A program made the translations under genes and the position numbers. 64,000 bases of DNA. Origin: Thermodesulfobacteriota bacterium (GTDB lineage: Bacteria > Desulfobacterota > Desulfobacteria > Desulfobacterales > Desulfosudaceae). The stretch is from the NCBI GenBank assembly GCA_040753795.1, contig JBFMDX010000018.1, positions 27,324 through 91,323 on the forward strand, read 5' to 3'. How positions within the stretch are numbered: the first letter of the stretch is position 1; every line of letters starts with the position of its first letter. The notes beneath the pieces were generated by a model. That model searched no databases. It was not told where the DNA came from and was given only the letters and a program-made list of their open reading frames with translations. Positions 55,085-64,000 of the stretch are shown here, piece by piece.

Positions 55085-56671
55085 ATGCCGAAAAACAAAA
55101 AAACGACCGACAACCAGCCCCTGACCACAACTCAGCAACTGGGGTCGCTCATCAAATCCGCCCGGGACATCATGCGCAAGGACAAGGGCTTAAACGGCGA
55201 CCTGGACCGCCTGCCCCTGTTCACCTGGATACTGTTTCTCAAATTCTTAGACGACATGGAGCAGCTCCGGGAACAGGAAGCCCTGCTGTCCGGCGAAAAA
55301 TACCGGCCGGACATCGAAAAGCCCTATCGCTGGCGGGACTGGGCCGCGCCTGAGGACGGCTTTACCGGCGAAGACCTGATCCGGTTTGTCAACCAGGACG
55401 AGGCCGTGCGGCCGGACGGGAAAAATGGCCCGGGCCTGCTGGCTTACCTGCGGTCCCTCCAGTCGGTCAACGGACACGGCCGCCGGGATGTCATCGCCAA
55501 TGTGTTCCGGGGCGTTCAGAACCGCATGATCAGCGGCTACCTGCTGCGCGACGTGGTCAACAAGGTCAACGGCATCCATTTTAACTCCTCCGAGGAAATT
55601 CACACCTTAAGCAGCCTGTACGAAACCATGCTGCGGGAAATGCGCGACGCCGCCGGCGACAGCGGCGAGTTTTACACCCCCCGGCCGGTGGTTCGGTTCA
55701 TGGTGGCGATCAGCGATCCGCGTCTCGGCGAAACGGTCCTGGACCCGGCCTGCGGCACCGGCGGCTTTCTGGTCGAAGCCTATAGTCATCTGGCCGCCCA
55801 GTGTCACAGCGTCAAAGACCGTAAAATCCTTCAGGAGCAATCCATTTACGGCCAGGAGGCCAAATCCCTGCCCTACATGCTGTGCCAGATGAACCTGCTG
55901 CTGCACGGGCTGGAATACCCCCGCATCATTTATGACAACTCCCTGAACGTCAAAATCCAGGAGATCGGGGACCGGGACCGGGTGGACGTCATCCTGACCA
56001 ATCCGCCCTTTGGCGGTGAAGAAGAAACCGGCATCAAGTCCAACTTTCCCGGGGATCTGCAAACTTCCGAAACCACGCTCCTGTTTCTCCAGCTCCACAT
56101 GCGCCTGCTCAAACGCCCGGAAAAGAACAACGGCAAACCCGGCCGGGCGGCCGTAATCGTGCCCAACGGCACTCTGTTCGGCGACGGCGTCTGCGCCCGC
56201 ATCAAGGAACAGTTGTTGAAAGAATTTAACCTCCATACCATCGTGCGCCTGCCCGGCGGGGTGTTCGCGCCCTACACCGGCATCCCCACCAACCTGCTTT
56301 TTTTCGACCGCTCCGGACCGACCAGGGACATCTGGTATTATGAACTCCCCCTGCCCGAAGGCCGGAAGAATTATACCAAGACCAAACCCATGCAGTTTGA
56401 AGAATTTTCCGACTGCATCGCCTGGTTCAAACAAAAGCGCCGGGAGGAAAACGACCACGCCTGGCGCATCGCGGCCAAAGATGTCTTAAAGTACGACGAC
56501 AACGGCAACCTGGTCTCCTGCAACCTGGACCTGAAAAACCCCACCGGCGCCGATGCCCTGGAACACCTGCCCCCGGAACAACTCGCGGCCGACATCCTGG
56601 AAAAGGAACGGCGGATTATTGAGATCATGGAAGAGATTGCGGCGGAACTGGGGAGAGGGAAGAATGGCTGA
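55085..56671 (+). CDS. hsdM: Type I modification methylase, subunit M
   Basis: 528 residues. An N-terminal HsdM_N helical bundle is followed by the N6-adenine methylase: motif I VLDPACGTGGFL (around residue 218) and motif IV NPPFGG (around 305). It methylates adenine in the sequence set by HsdS. The stop overlaps the hsdS start by eight bases, so the two are translationally coupled. Codon use and G+C are like the neighbouring housekeeping genes. Confidence 0.96.
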   Translation: MPKNKKTTDNQPLTTTQQLGSLIKSARDIMRKDKGLNGDLDRLPLFTWILFLKFLDDMEQLREQEALLSGEKYRPDIEKPYRWRDWAAPEDGFTGEDLIRFVNQDEAVRPDGKNGPGLLAYLRSLQSVNGHGRRDVIANVFRGVQNRMISGYLLRDVVNKVNGIHFNSSEEIHTLSSLYETMLREMRDAAGDSGEFYTPRPVVRFMVAISDPRLGETVLDPACGTGGFLVEAYSHLAAQCHSVKDRKILQEQSIYGQEAKSLPYMLCQMNLLLHGLEYPRIIYDNSLNVKIQEIGDRDRVDVILTNPPFGGEEETGIKSNFPGDLQTSETTLLFLQLHMRLLKRPEKNNGKPGRAAVIVPNGTLFGDGVCARIKEQLLKEFNLHTIVRLPGGVFAPYTGIPTNLLFFDRSGPTRDIWYYELPLPEGRKNYTKTKPMQFEEFSDCIAWFKQKRREENDHAWRIAAKDVLKYDDNGNLVSCNLDLKNPTGADALEHLPPEQLAADILEKERRIIEIMEEIAAELGRGKNG

Positions 56672-57860
56672 TAATCCGTGGGGAAGAGTCCGTTTGGGCG
56701 ATGTTTTAACGCAGGTATGCAGGGCAACACCGGTCGACCCCACAATTGAGTATTCCCTTTTAGGAGCGCACTGGTACGCCAAAGGCCTTTATGTCAAAGA
56801 GGTAAAATCGGGAGCAAAAATTCAGGCATCGAAACTTTACCGCGTAAAATGCGGGGACTTTGTCTACAATCGGTTATTCGCCTGGAAGGGATCCTTTGCG
56901 ATTGCCACAGAGGATAATGACGGATGTTTTGTTTCAAATGAGTTTCCCTGTTTCAGCGTCAATCCAGATAGAGTTGATGCCCAGTTCCTCTGGCATTATT
57001 TCAGCCGCCAGTCATCTTGGAACGAGGCCCTCGGCTTGAGTTATGGCGCCACGCCGACAAGTAGAAACCGTTTAAAAGAAAAACATTTTTTGTCACTTGA
57101 AATCCCCCTTCCCCCTCTATCCGAACAGCGCCGCATCGTGGCAAAAATCGAACGCCTGGCTGCCAGGGTTGAAGAGGCGAAAAAATTACGTTCAGAAACA
57201 ACTACAAAAGTAGCCTCACTGCGGGGTGCTATAGTCGAAAAGATCTGCTTTGATCAGAAATTTAAAATGGTCAGTTTTGGTGATGTGCTCCAATCGGCCT
57301 CCAATGGAATCTATAAACCGCCTGAGTTTTGGGGGACTGGAATTCCTTGTGTGAGGATGTACAACATTGACGGCCCGGAAATGAACACCCAAAATATTCA
57401 GTTTCTGAATGTTACAGCCGAAGAGATTGAAAAATTCGGTTGTTCCGAAGGGGATTTGATTTTTAATCGCGTCAATAGCGCCGAACTGGTTGGTAAGACG
57501 GGACTTGTTTCTTCTGAATTTCCGAAATGTACATATGAAAGCAAGAACATGAGGTTGAAGGTTGACAGGTCAAAAGTTATTCCAGCGTTCGCCGCATTGG
57601 TTTTAAATTCAAATCCGGTGAAGCGTTACTATAGAGGCGAATTGAAACAACAGTGCGGAATGGCTACTTTAAATCAACAACATGTTAAAAGCATCCCTTT
57701 CCCATTACCTGACAAAAGTCAGCAGGAAAAAATCATGTTAGAATTTCGGAGATTCCAAAGTAAAATCGAGCAAATTCAGCCCCACCAATCCAAAACAGCC
57801 ACTGAACTCGACGCCATGCTCCCCAGCATCCTTGACCGGGCTTTCAGGGGTGAATTGTGA
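56664..57860 (+). CDS. hsdS: Type I restriction-modification specificity subunit S
   Basis: 398 residues from ATG 56664, which overlaps hsdM and follows GGGAGAGGGA; a longer frame from 56553 is a shadow. Two target-recognition domains are visible, each with a closing helical conserved region: the first at LSEQRRIVAKIERLAARVEEAK and the second at DKSQQEKIMLEFRRFQSKIEQ. The protein determines the bipartite DNA target. The second half is more AT-rich than hsdM, as expected for a module exchanged by recombination. The recognition sequence cannot be read from this. Confidence 0.93.
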   Translation: MADNPWGRVRLGDVLTQVCRATPVDPTIEYSLLGAHWYAKGLYVKEVKSGAKIQASKLYRVKCGDFVYNRLFAWKGSFAIATEDNDGCFVSNEFPCFSVNPDRVDAQFLWHYFSRQSSWNEALGLSYGATPTSRNRLKEKHFLSLEIPLPPLSEQRRIVAKIERLAARVEEAKKLRSETTTKVASLRGAIVEKICFDQKFKMVSFGDVLQSASNGIYKPPEFWGTGIPCVRMYNIDGPEMNTQNIQFLNVTAEEIEKFGCSEGDLIFNRVNSAELVGKTGLVSSEFPKCTYESKNMRLKVDRSKVIPAFAALVLNSNPVKRYYRGELKQQCGMATLNQQHVKSIPFPLPDKSQQEKIMLEFRRFQSKIEQIQPHQSKTATELDAMLPSILDRAFRGEL

Positions 57861-57947
57861 AGGTCAATGTGGAATATTTTTTTACCATATGGGCCATAAT
57901 GCTAAACGAACGAAAAGAAAAAATTTTATCCTTAGGAGAGACTAACG

Positions 57948-59654
57948 ATGTTGGATGGATTCGCAATATCTGGATACAGAAGCTTCGGCAACGATCAGGT
58001 CAAAATCAATGATCTGCAACGAGTCAATGTGTTTATTGGAAAAAACAATTGCGGAAAGTCAAATGTCCTTCGGTTTATCAACCTCCTTCCCCCTTTCCTT
58101 AATCCCAGCAAACAGAATGAGCCAAGGCCGAAGCTTGATAACATGCTTGACTTCTCAATGAATACGACATCCAAAAAAGTTATGTGCGGCATCCAGATCA
58201 AAAAAGGAGGGTTTACTGACAGCATCTTTCAAAGCATTGCAAAACCATTCGGCAACTTATGGACCACAGTATTTCCTGATAATGCTAATAGCATGTGGCT
58301 TCAGTTCCAACTCACAGGAAACGGACCGGCGGACGAACAAAGCATCGAGGCATTAGCATCCCAGATATTACAGAAATGCAATAGTTACCAGCAACAAGAC
58401 CTAACGAGGGAATTATGCAAATACACCGGTGGTGATCCAAACCAGAGAGCGCATGATATTGCCGTTGCAATACATACAAAGGTACGTTTATCGATGAGCG
58501 CCCACATGATCGACGCTTTTAGAAGGATAACTAATGGGGACGGCAACCCTTTATCAGGCGCAGGTCTCATCAAGGAATTACGAAAACTGCAGTCGCCAGA
58601 GCTTAGCCAATATACGTCTGGCAAAGCCCGGTTCTCCAAAATCGTAGGGTTCCTGCGTTCAATACTGGGGGAACCGACAGCTAAGATAGAGATTCCAGCA
58701 GAAAAGGATGAGATATACGTAACGCTGAACGAAAAGGTGCTGCCTCTTGACTCCCTGGGGACTGGGATTCATGAGTTGATAATCATTGCTGCGGCAGTGA
58801 CTCTTACGGATAATACTATCTTCTGCATCGAGGAGCCTGAAATACACATCCACCCCGAACTTCAAAAAAAGTTCATCGAGTTTATTAACAAAAACACAAG
58901 CAACCAGTATCTGATTACATCACACTCAAACTCATTCTTTGATCTACCGGGCGTCAACATCTATAGGTGTTGGCTTGAAGAAGGCACTACCAAATGTCTC
59001 CTTGCCTCTGAAGACAGGGATAAACACGCATTGTTGAGGGATCTTGGCTACAGGCCAAGCGACTTGTTACAAGCCAATTATGTAATTTGGGTCGAAGGTC
59101 CTTCTGACCGCATATATTTGAAACACTGGATTCAAACCAAGGCGCCAGACCTTATCGAAGGGCTACACTACACGATAATGTTCTATGGTGGCCGGCTTCT
59201 ATCGCATCTATCATACGATCATCCAGAGGTAAGTGATTTTGTCAAACTGGCACGATTAAACAGAAGTGCCTGCATTGTAATTGATAGCGATAAAGAAAAA
59301 TCACACGGGCGAATAAACAAAACGAAACATCGAGTCAAGGAGGATTTCGAGAGAAACTCATGCATGACGTGGGTTACGAACGGCCGATCAATCGAGAATT
59401 ACATCCCCGAATCTGTTTTTAATAATGCAGTTGCGACTGTACATCCTAAAACAAAACGGAATATCAAGTGGAGTCGTTTTGGCGATTTCACCCGTCTTCG
59501 CACGGACAAGGTAATCGACAAGGTCTCAGTAGCTAGGGCCGTCAGCCAGGCTAAGCCGGATTTTTCGATCCTCGATCTAAATGCCGTCCTTGACCGTTTG
59601 ATTGGTGAAATAAGAAAGAGCAATAAACTTACCGCAATTAAGGCGCAAAACTGA
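57948..59654 (+). CDS. OLD-family ATP-dependent nuclease (AAA ATPase plus TOPRIM)
   Basis: 568 residues with AGGAGAG before the ATG. The N-terminal SMC-like ATPase has Walker A GKNNCGKS (residues 31-38), a signature-like SLGTGIHEL, Walker B FCIEEPEIHIHPE and the ITSHSN switch. From about residue 375 a TOPRIM domain follows, with WVEGPSDRIYL (Glu near 383) and VIDSDKE (Asp pair near 445). OLD nucleases act in anti-phage defence. No UvrD-like GajB gene follows, so this is not a complete Gabija system. It comes 87 bases after hsdS, is AT-richer than hsdR/hsdM, and has probably been added to the restriction locus. Confidence 0.88.
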   Translation: MLDGFAISGYRSFGNDQVKINDLQRVNVFIGKNNCGKSNVLRFINLLPPFLNPSKQNEPRPKLDNMLDFSMNTTSKKVMCGIQIKKGGFTDSIFQSIAKPFGNLWTTVFPDNANSMWLQFQLTGNGPADEQSIEALASQILQKCNSYQQQDLTRELCKYTGGDPNQRAHDIAVAIHTKVRLSMSAHMIDAFRRITNGDGNPLSGAGLIKELRKLQSPELSQYTSGKARFSKIVGFLRSILGEPTAKIEIPAEKDEIYVTLNEKVLPLDSLGTGIHELIIIAAAVTLTDNTIFCIEEPEIHIHPELQKKFIEFINKNTSNQYLITSHSNSFFDLPGVNIYRCWLEEGTTKCLLASEDRDKHALLRDLGYRPSDLLQANYVIWVEGPSDRIYLKHWIQTKAPDLIEGLHYTIMFYGGRLLSHLSYDHPEVSDFVKLARLNRSACIVIDSDKEKSHGRINKTKHRVKEDFERNSCMTWVTNGRSIENYIPESVFNNAVATVHPKTKRNIKWSRFGDFTRLRTDKVIDKVSVARAVSQAKPDFSILDLNAVLDRLIGEIRKSNKLTAIKAQN

Positions 59655-59995
59655 TTCCCGGCTAAACAGATAAACTGGCACTGTAATTCAGTAGCCTCAC
59701 CCCGGCCCCCGAGCCGAGGTCCGGAAGGAATGAAATAATATCCATTTTATACTGGATCCCCCGGTCAAGCCGTGGGATGACGCCCAAAGGCCGTTTATCA
59801 AAGAACCAACCGGATATGAAAAACAATCCTTTCCGATCTTCAGGGCACATGGCCAGGTGCTGAGGGAGTCCATTAAGAAAATATTTTGACAGTACACACA
59901 AAAACCGCATAAGTTTCTTTAAGAGAAGGGATTCCGTCAGAATATTATTGTTTAGACAAGAATTTAAAATAACCGGTAGCAGTAAGGAGGAATGC
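59655..59995. repeat. Gene-free interval holding dispersed repeats
   Basis: No convincing gene is present in these 341 bases; the minus-strand frame across it extends into the antitoxin gene and is not coding-like. Two repeat units are seen: GAGCCGAGGTCCGGAAGGAATGA (split across 59711-59733) and TGGATCCCCC followed by GGTCAAGCCGTGGGATGACG (59753-59782). They are the reverse complement of the widespread CGTCATCCCACGGCTTGACC type. They match in kind the repeat at 51808-51896 on the other side of the restriction/OLD genes. Confidence 0.55.
59886..59915 (+). promoter_or_regulatory. Candidate promoter of the toxin-antitoxin genes
   Basis: TTGACA (59886-59891) and TAAGTT (59910-59915) are separated by 18 bases, 81 bases before the antitoxin start. 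The -10 match is weak. Confidence 0.35.
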
Positions 59996-60208
59996 ATGAA
60001 TTCCACGGACAATATCCTTAAAGAAGCGTTGGCGCTTAAACCATCAGAGAAGGCACTCCTCATCGATAAGCTGATATCCACCCTTGATAGACCGGATCAG
60101 CAAATTGACGAATTGTGGGCGGAAGAAGTCGAGGGCCGGATTGACGCCTACGAACAGGGAAAGCTCAAGTCATTGTCTTTAGAAGAAATCCTTCAAAAAT
60201 ACAGATAG
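59996..60208 (+). CDS. Addiction-module antitoxin (TIGR02574-type)
   Basis: 70 residues from ATG 59996, five bases after AGGAGG. The pattern LALKPSEKALLIDKLISTLD ... IDELWAEEVEGRIDAYEQGK ... SLEEILQKYR is typical of the putative addiction-module component family that pairs with ParE/RelE toxins. It would bind and neutralise the toxin encoded eight bases downstream. A DNA-binding domain is not obvious, which is normal for this family. Confidence 0.88.
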   Translation: MNSTDNILKEALALKPSEKALLIDKLISTLDRPDQQIDELWAEEVEGRIDAYEQGKLKSLSLEEILQKYR

Positions 60209-60216
60209 CGTCAATC

Positions 60217-60507
60217 ATGAAAATCAATTTTCTGGAGATCGCCCGGATTGAGCTGGATGAGGCCATCGAGTATTACAATTACGAGGTCCCCGGCCTTGGC
60301 GATGCCTTTCTGACCGAAGTGTTGAAAACCCTGGACAGGATCGGTCAATTTCCCGAAGCGTGGCCTCCCTGTTCAACACGGACCAGGCGCTGCCTGACTC
60401 GTCGGTTTCCATACGGGGTTATATACCAAGTACGGCAACAGGAGATTCTGATTGTGGCGGTCGCCAATCTCCACAGAAAACCCGACTATTGGAAGGATCG
60501 ATTGTAA
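60217..60507 (+). CDS. ParE/RelE-superfamily toxin
   Basis: 96 residues, eight bases after the antitoxin. The family pattern is clear: EIARIELDEAIEYYN, PGLGDAFLTEVLKTLDRI, the basic RRCLTRRFPYGVIYQV and the closing VAVANLHRKPDYWKDRL. Such toxins inhibit gyrase (ParE) or cut ribosome-bound mRNA (RelE); the sequence does not decide which. The pair probably stabilises the accessory island. Confidence 0.9.
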   Translation: MKINFLEIARIELDEAIEYYNYEVPGLGDAFLTEVLKTLDRIGQFPEAWPPCSTRTRRCLTRRFPYGVIYQVRQQEILIVAVANLHRKPDYWKDRL

Positions 60508-60562
60508 TCCGGCCTCCAGGAGAAGATTGGCAGTCAAGAGCCGTATAAATAAGGATGATATA

Positions 60563-61039
60563 ATGAAAATATACCAGTTCAGGGTTTCTATAATCGGGAT
60601 ACCCAATCTGTATCGGATAATTGAGGCATCCGAGAACTGCACTTTTGATGATCTTCATACTGCGATCTTCCAGGCATTTGACCGGTACGATCATCACCTT
60701 TATTCCTTTTTCATCACGCGCAAAGACACGCAAGATCGACGTAGCATATATGATGCGCCGGAAATAACGCATCCCATGGCCATAGAGGATATACTGGGCT
60801 CGGGAAAAAGGAAAAAATCTACAGCCAATACCAAAATTGGTGATGTCGGCTTGAACGAAAAGGATGTTTTCCACTATTGGTTTGATTTTGGGGATGATTG
60901 GTGGCATCGGATTAAAGTCCAAAACATTAGCGAAACAAAGTCTGGGAAAAAACACATGGCATTGATCAAGGCCGTTGGAGAATCTCCGCCGCAATATCCG
61001 AACTATGATGATGAGGACTATGAAGAAGAAGATGAATGA
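60563..61039 (+). CDS. Plasmid pRiA4b ORF-3-family protein
   Basis: 158 residues from ATG 60563; the frame open from 60452 runs inside the toxin gene. Signatures of the pRiA4b ORF-3 family (PF07929-like) are visible: FRVSIIGIPNLYRIIE, FDDLHTAIFQAFDRYDHHLYSF and FHYWFDFGDDWWHRIKV, ending in a very acidic tail (DDEDYEEEDE). The family occurs on plasmids and mobile elements and its function is unsettled. It lies 55 bases after the toxin and belongs with the accessory island. Confidence 0.85.
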   Translation: MKIYQFRVSIIGIPNLYRIIEASENCTFDDLHTAIFQAFDRYDHHLYSFFITRKDTQDRRSIYDAPEITHPMAIEDILGSGKRKKSTANTKIGDVGLNEKDVFHYWFDFGDDWWHRIKVQNISETKSGKKHMALIKAVGESPPQYPNYDDEDYEEEDE

Positions 61040-61201
61040 AATCTTTTGGCGGTACATGCAAAAAGTTGCAAAAATTTCTTGTATTATCCCCTGTGACGGG
61101 CACATTGGACTGATATAAACTAATTGAATTTATAGAAAAAATTTATTCCAGGCTCGGTTTGCCCTCTCTTTTTTCTTGACACCAAACGGGTTTAGATGTT
61201 T

Positions 61202-61229
61202 TCTTGAATGAATGCTCATTCATTCAAGA
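61202..61229. promoter_or_regulatory. Long palindromic operator, FadR/TetR type
   Basis: Thirteen-base arms, TCTTGAATGAATG and CATTCATTCAAGA, are separated by CT with no mismatch. The core TGAATGAATGCTCATTCA matches 17 of 18 positions of the B. subtilis FadR consensus TGAATGAMTANTCATTCA. A TTGACA box lies at 61176-61181, so the operator overlaps the expected -10 and start region. It should let the TetR protein repress its own gene and the acyl-CoA dehydrogenase downstream. Confidence 0.85.
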
Positions 61230-61246
61230 GGCTAACTGGGCCGATA

Positions 61247-61873
61247 ATGGCTGAACCCAACAGAAATACGTTTAGTCCGGATAAATACCACCTGATTCTG
61301 GAGGCGGCCATCAGCGTCATCGCCCGGGAGGGGTTTTCCAACTCCACGGTTTCCAAGATCGCCCGGGCGGCCGGCGTGGCCGACGGCACTATTTATCTTT
61401 ATTTTAAAAATAAAAATGATATTCTTCTTCATTTTTTTACCTACAAAACCCGGCTGGTATTTGACGAGTTCCGCAAGGAGGTGGACAAAGGCCGGGATGC
61501 CCGGACCAAGCTGTCCAATCTGATCCGGGCGCATCTGCGGGAGTTCCAGAAAGACCGGAACATGGCCGAGGTTTTCCAGGCCGAGGCCCGCCAGATCCGC
61601 TACTTTGAAACGCATATCAAGGACATCACCCACATGTATTTCGACCTGGTGGGCGAGATCGTCCTGTTGGGCCAGAAAGAGGGTATTTTCCGGGCCGACA
61701 TGGAACTGAACCTGGTCAAGCGTTTCATCCTGGGCGCGGTGGACGAGGTGATCAATAACTGGCTGCATACCACCGATACCTATGATCTGGAATCCAAGGC
61801 GGACGGGCTGGTGGAGTTGTTTCTCCACGGCATCGGCGGCACTAAAGATAGAACCAAGCGAGGAAACGCATAA
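61247..61873 (+). CDS. TetR-family fatty-acid regulator (FadR-like)
   Basis: 208 residues from ATG 61247. A frame from ATG 61208 would start inside the operator palindrome. The recognition helix region is IARAAGVADGTIYLYFKNKNDIL and the C-terminal domain matches the FadR/TetR_C group (VFQAEARQIRYF, FILGAVDEVINNWL). In B. subtilis the homologue represses beta-oxidation genes and is released by long-chain acyl-CoA. The palindrome just upstream is its likely binding site, and an acyl-CoA dehydrogenase gene follows 60 bases downstream. The ligand is inferred. Confidence 0.9.
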   Translation: MAEPNRNTFSPDKYHLILEAAISVIAREGFSNSTVSKIARAAGVADGTIYLYFKNKNDILLHFFTYKTRLVFDEFRKEVDKGRDARTKLSNLIRAHLREFQKDRNMAEVFQAEARQIRYFETHIKDITHMYFDLVGEIVLLGQKEGIFRADMELNLVKRFILGAVDEVINNWLHTTDTYDLESKADGLVELFLHGIGGTKDRTKRGNA

Positions 61874-61933
61874 CAATTCATAAGTTGACGGCAACGTAAA
61901 AAAAGATGAAGCCGTCAGGCAAGGAGAATAATT

Positions 61934-63739
<1,806 letters not shown>

Positions 63740-63766
63740 GCAATCCGTCATCCCCTGATATCCTCG

Positions 63767-63811
63767 AAGCCGTATTGCCCGGTCACGCCGGGCAATACGG
63801 CTTTTCTTTTT
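63767..63811 (+). terminator. Strong intrinsic terminator after the acyl-CoA dehydrogenase
   Basis: AAGCCGTATTGCCCGG (63767-63782) pairs perfectly with CCGGGCAATACGGCTT (63788-63803) around a five-base loop, followed by TTCTTTTT. The remaining 63812-64000 is AT-rich toward the end and shows no gene; an ACAGGCTGT-CCA-ACAGCCTGT hairpin lies near 63875-63895. Confidence 0.92.
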
Positions 63812-64000
63812 CGTATCCTGTAGTGTCATGTCAACCATCAATTGTTGTTGAAAACGCTGTAGCGGAGGTCTTTACAGGCTGTCCAACAGCCTGTCGTTTG
63901 AGCCCCCGTTTTTATGGTTAAAAATTACAATTTTTTTTCTTTAAAAACCAGTCAAAAATCAAATTATATGCTTGATTTTATTGAAAATACGTTATATTTT

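Noticed and set aside
57948..59654. Complete Gabija defence system
   Set aside because: The GajA-like OLD protein is present, but no UvrD-type GajB helicase follows; the next genes are a repeat interval and a toxin-antitoxin pair.
63812..64000. Start of another gene at the window end
   Set aside because: The sequence is AT-rich with many stops in all frames and only a short hairpin; nothing can be supported.

Overview
The window reads as chromosomal DNA of an anaerobic, G+C-rich bacterium that oxidises acyl-CoA compounds. The best fit is a Desulfobacterota (Desulfobacterales-type) sulfate reducer. That is an inference from gene content: many acyl-CoA dehydrogenases, SCP-x-type thiolases with OB-fold partners, a family III CoA-transferase/racemase, a menaquinone-type succinate dehydrogenase/fumarate reductase, a Mo/W-pterin enzyme with its own ferredoxin, a selenocysteine tRNA, and dispersed palindromic repeats. 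No rRNA operon, CRISPR array, transposase or complete prophage is visible.

Layout. (1) 1-10114: a co-directional catabolic block. It holds an OB-fold/short-chain dehydrogenase/SCP2 fusion cut by the window start, an SCP-x thiolase, two adjacent acyl-CoA dehydrogenases, an alpha-methylacyl-CoA racemase-like protein, and sdhCAB in overlapping reading frames. Together they could oxidise a (possibly methyl-branched) acyl-CoA and pass electrons to the quinone pool. (2) 10340-16698: a phosphoesterase, a crotonase-fold protein, a 1276-residue secreted protein with propeller-like repeats and a CFI-type C-terminus, and a TetR regulator. (3) 16829-19377: a molybdopterin oxidoreductase and a two-cluster ferredoxin, divergent from that TetR gene. 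(4) 19400-29061: an unusual MerR-TetR fusion regulator divergent from an eight-gene acyl-CoA operon (thiolase, OB-fold protein, crotonase, acyl-CoA dehydrogenase, acyl-CoA ligase, shortened old-yellow-enzyme-type reductase, amidohydrolase-like protein, short-chain dehydrogenase). Matching CTATAGA-type sites lie in the intergenic region, one inside the spacer of a good promoter.

(5) 29085-36997: a metallo-beta-lactamase-fold enzyme, a lipoprotein 5'-nucleotidase-like enzyme, then an envelope or glycan set: DUF350 membrane protein, NlpC/P60 peptidase, GH3 hexosaminidase, membrane-anchored SGNH hydrolase and GH5 glucanase-like protein. (6) 37008-44261: an ABC transporter whose nucleotide-binding motifs are degraded, a coiled-coil/roadblock pair, the nitrogen-type PTS enzyme I (ptsP), and small proteins. 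(7) 44397-51739: selC (tRNA-Sec) with a clear promoter, then housekeeping genes: M20 peptidase, larC, pgpA, thpR, recA, alaS.

(8) 51740-61039: an accessory island. A zinc-ribbon membrane protein, type I restriction-modification genes hsdR-hsdM-hsdS and an OLD-family ATPase/TOPRIM nuclease lie between two related dispersed repeats. A ParE/RelE-type toxin-antitoxin pair and a pRiA4b ORF-3-type protein follow. (9) 61202-63811: a FadR-like TetR regulator with a near-perfect long palindromic operator, the acyl-CoA dehydrogenase it probably controls, and a strong intrinsic terminator.

The most unusual items are the MerR-TetR regulator with its shared operators, the degenerate ABC ATPase, the acyl-CoA dehydrogenase pair in which one partner seems to lack a catalytic base, the large secreted protein, and the repeat-bracketed restriction/OLD island.
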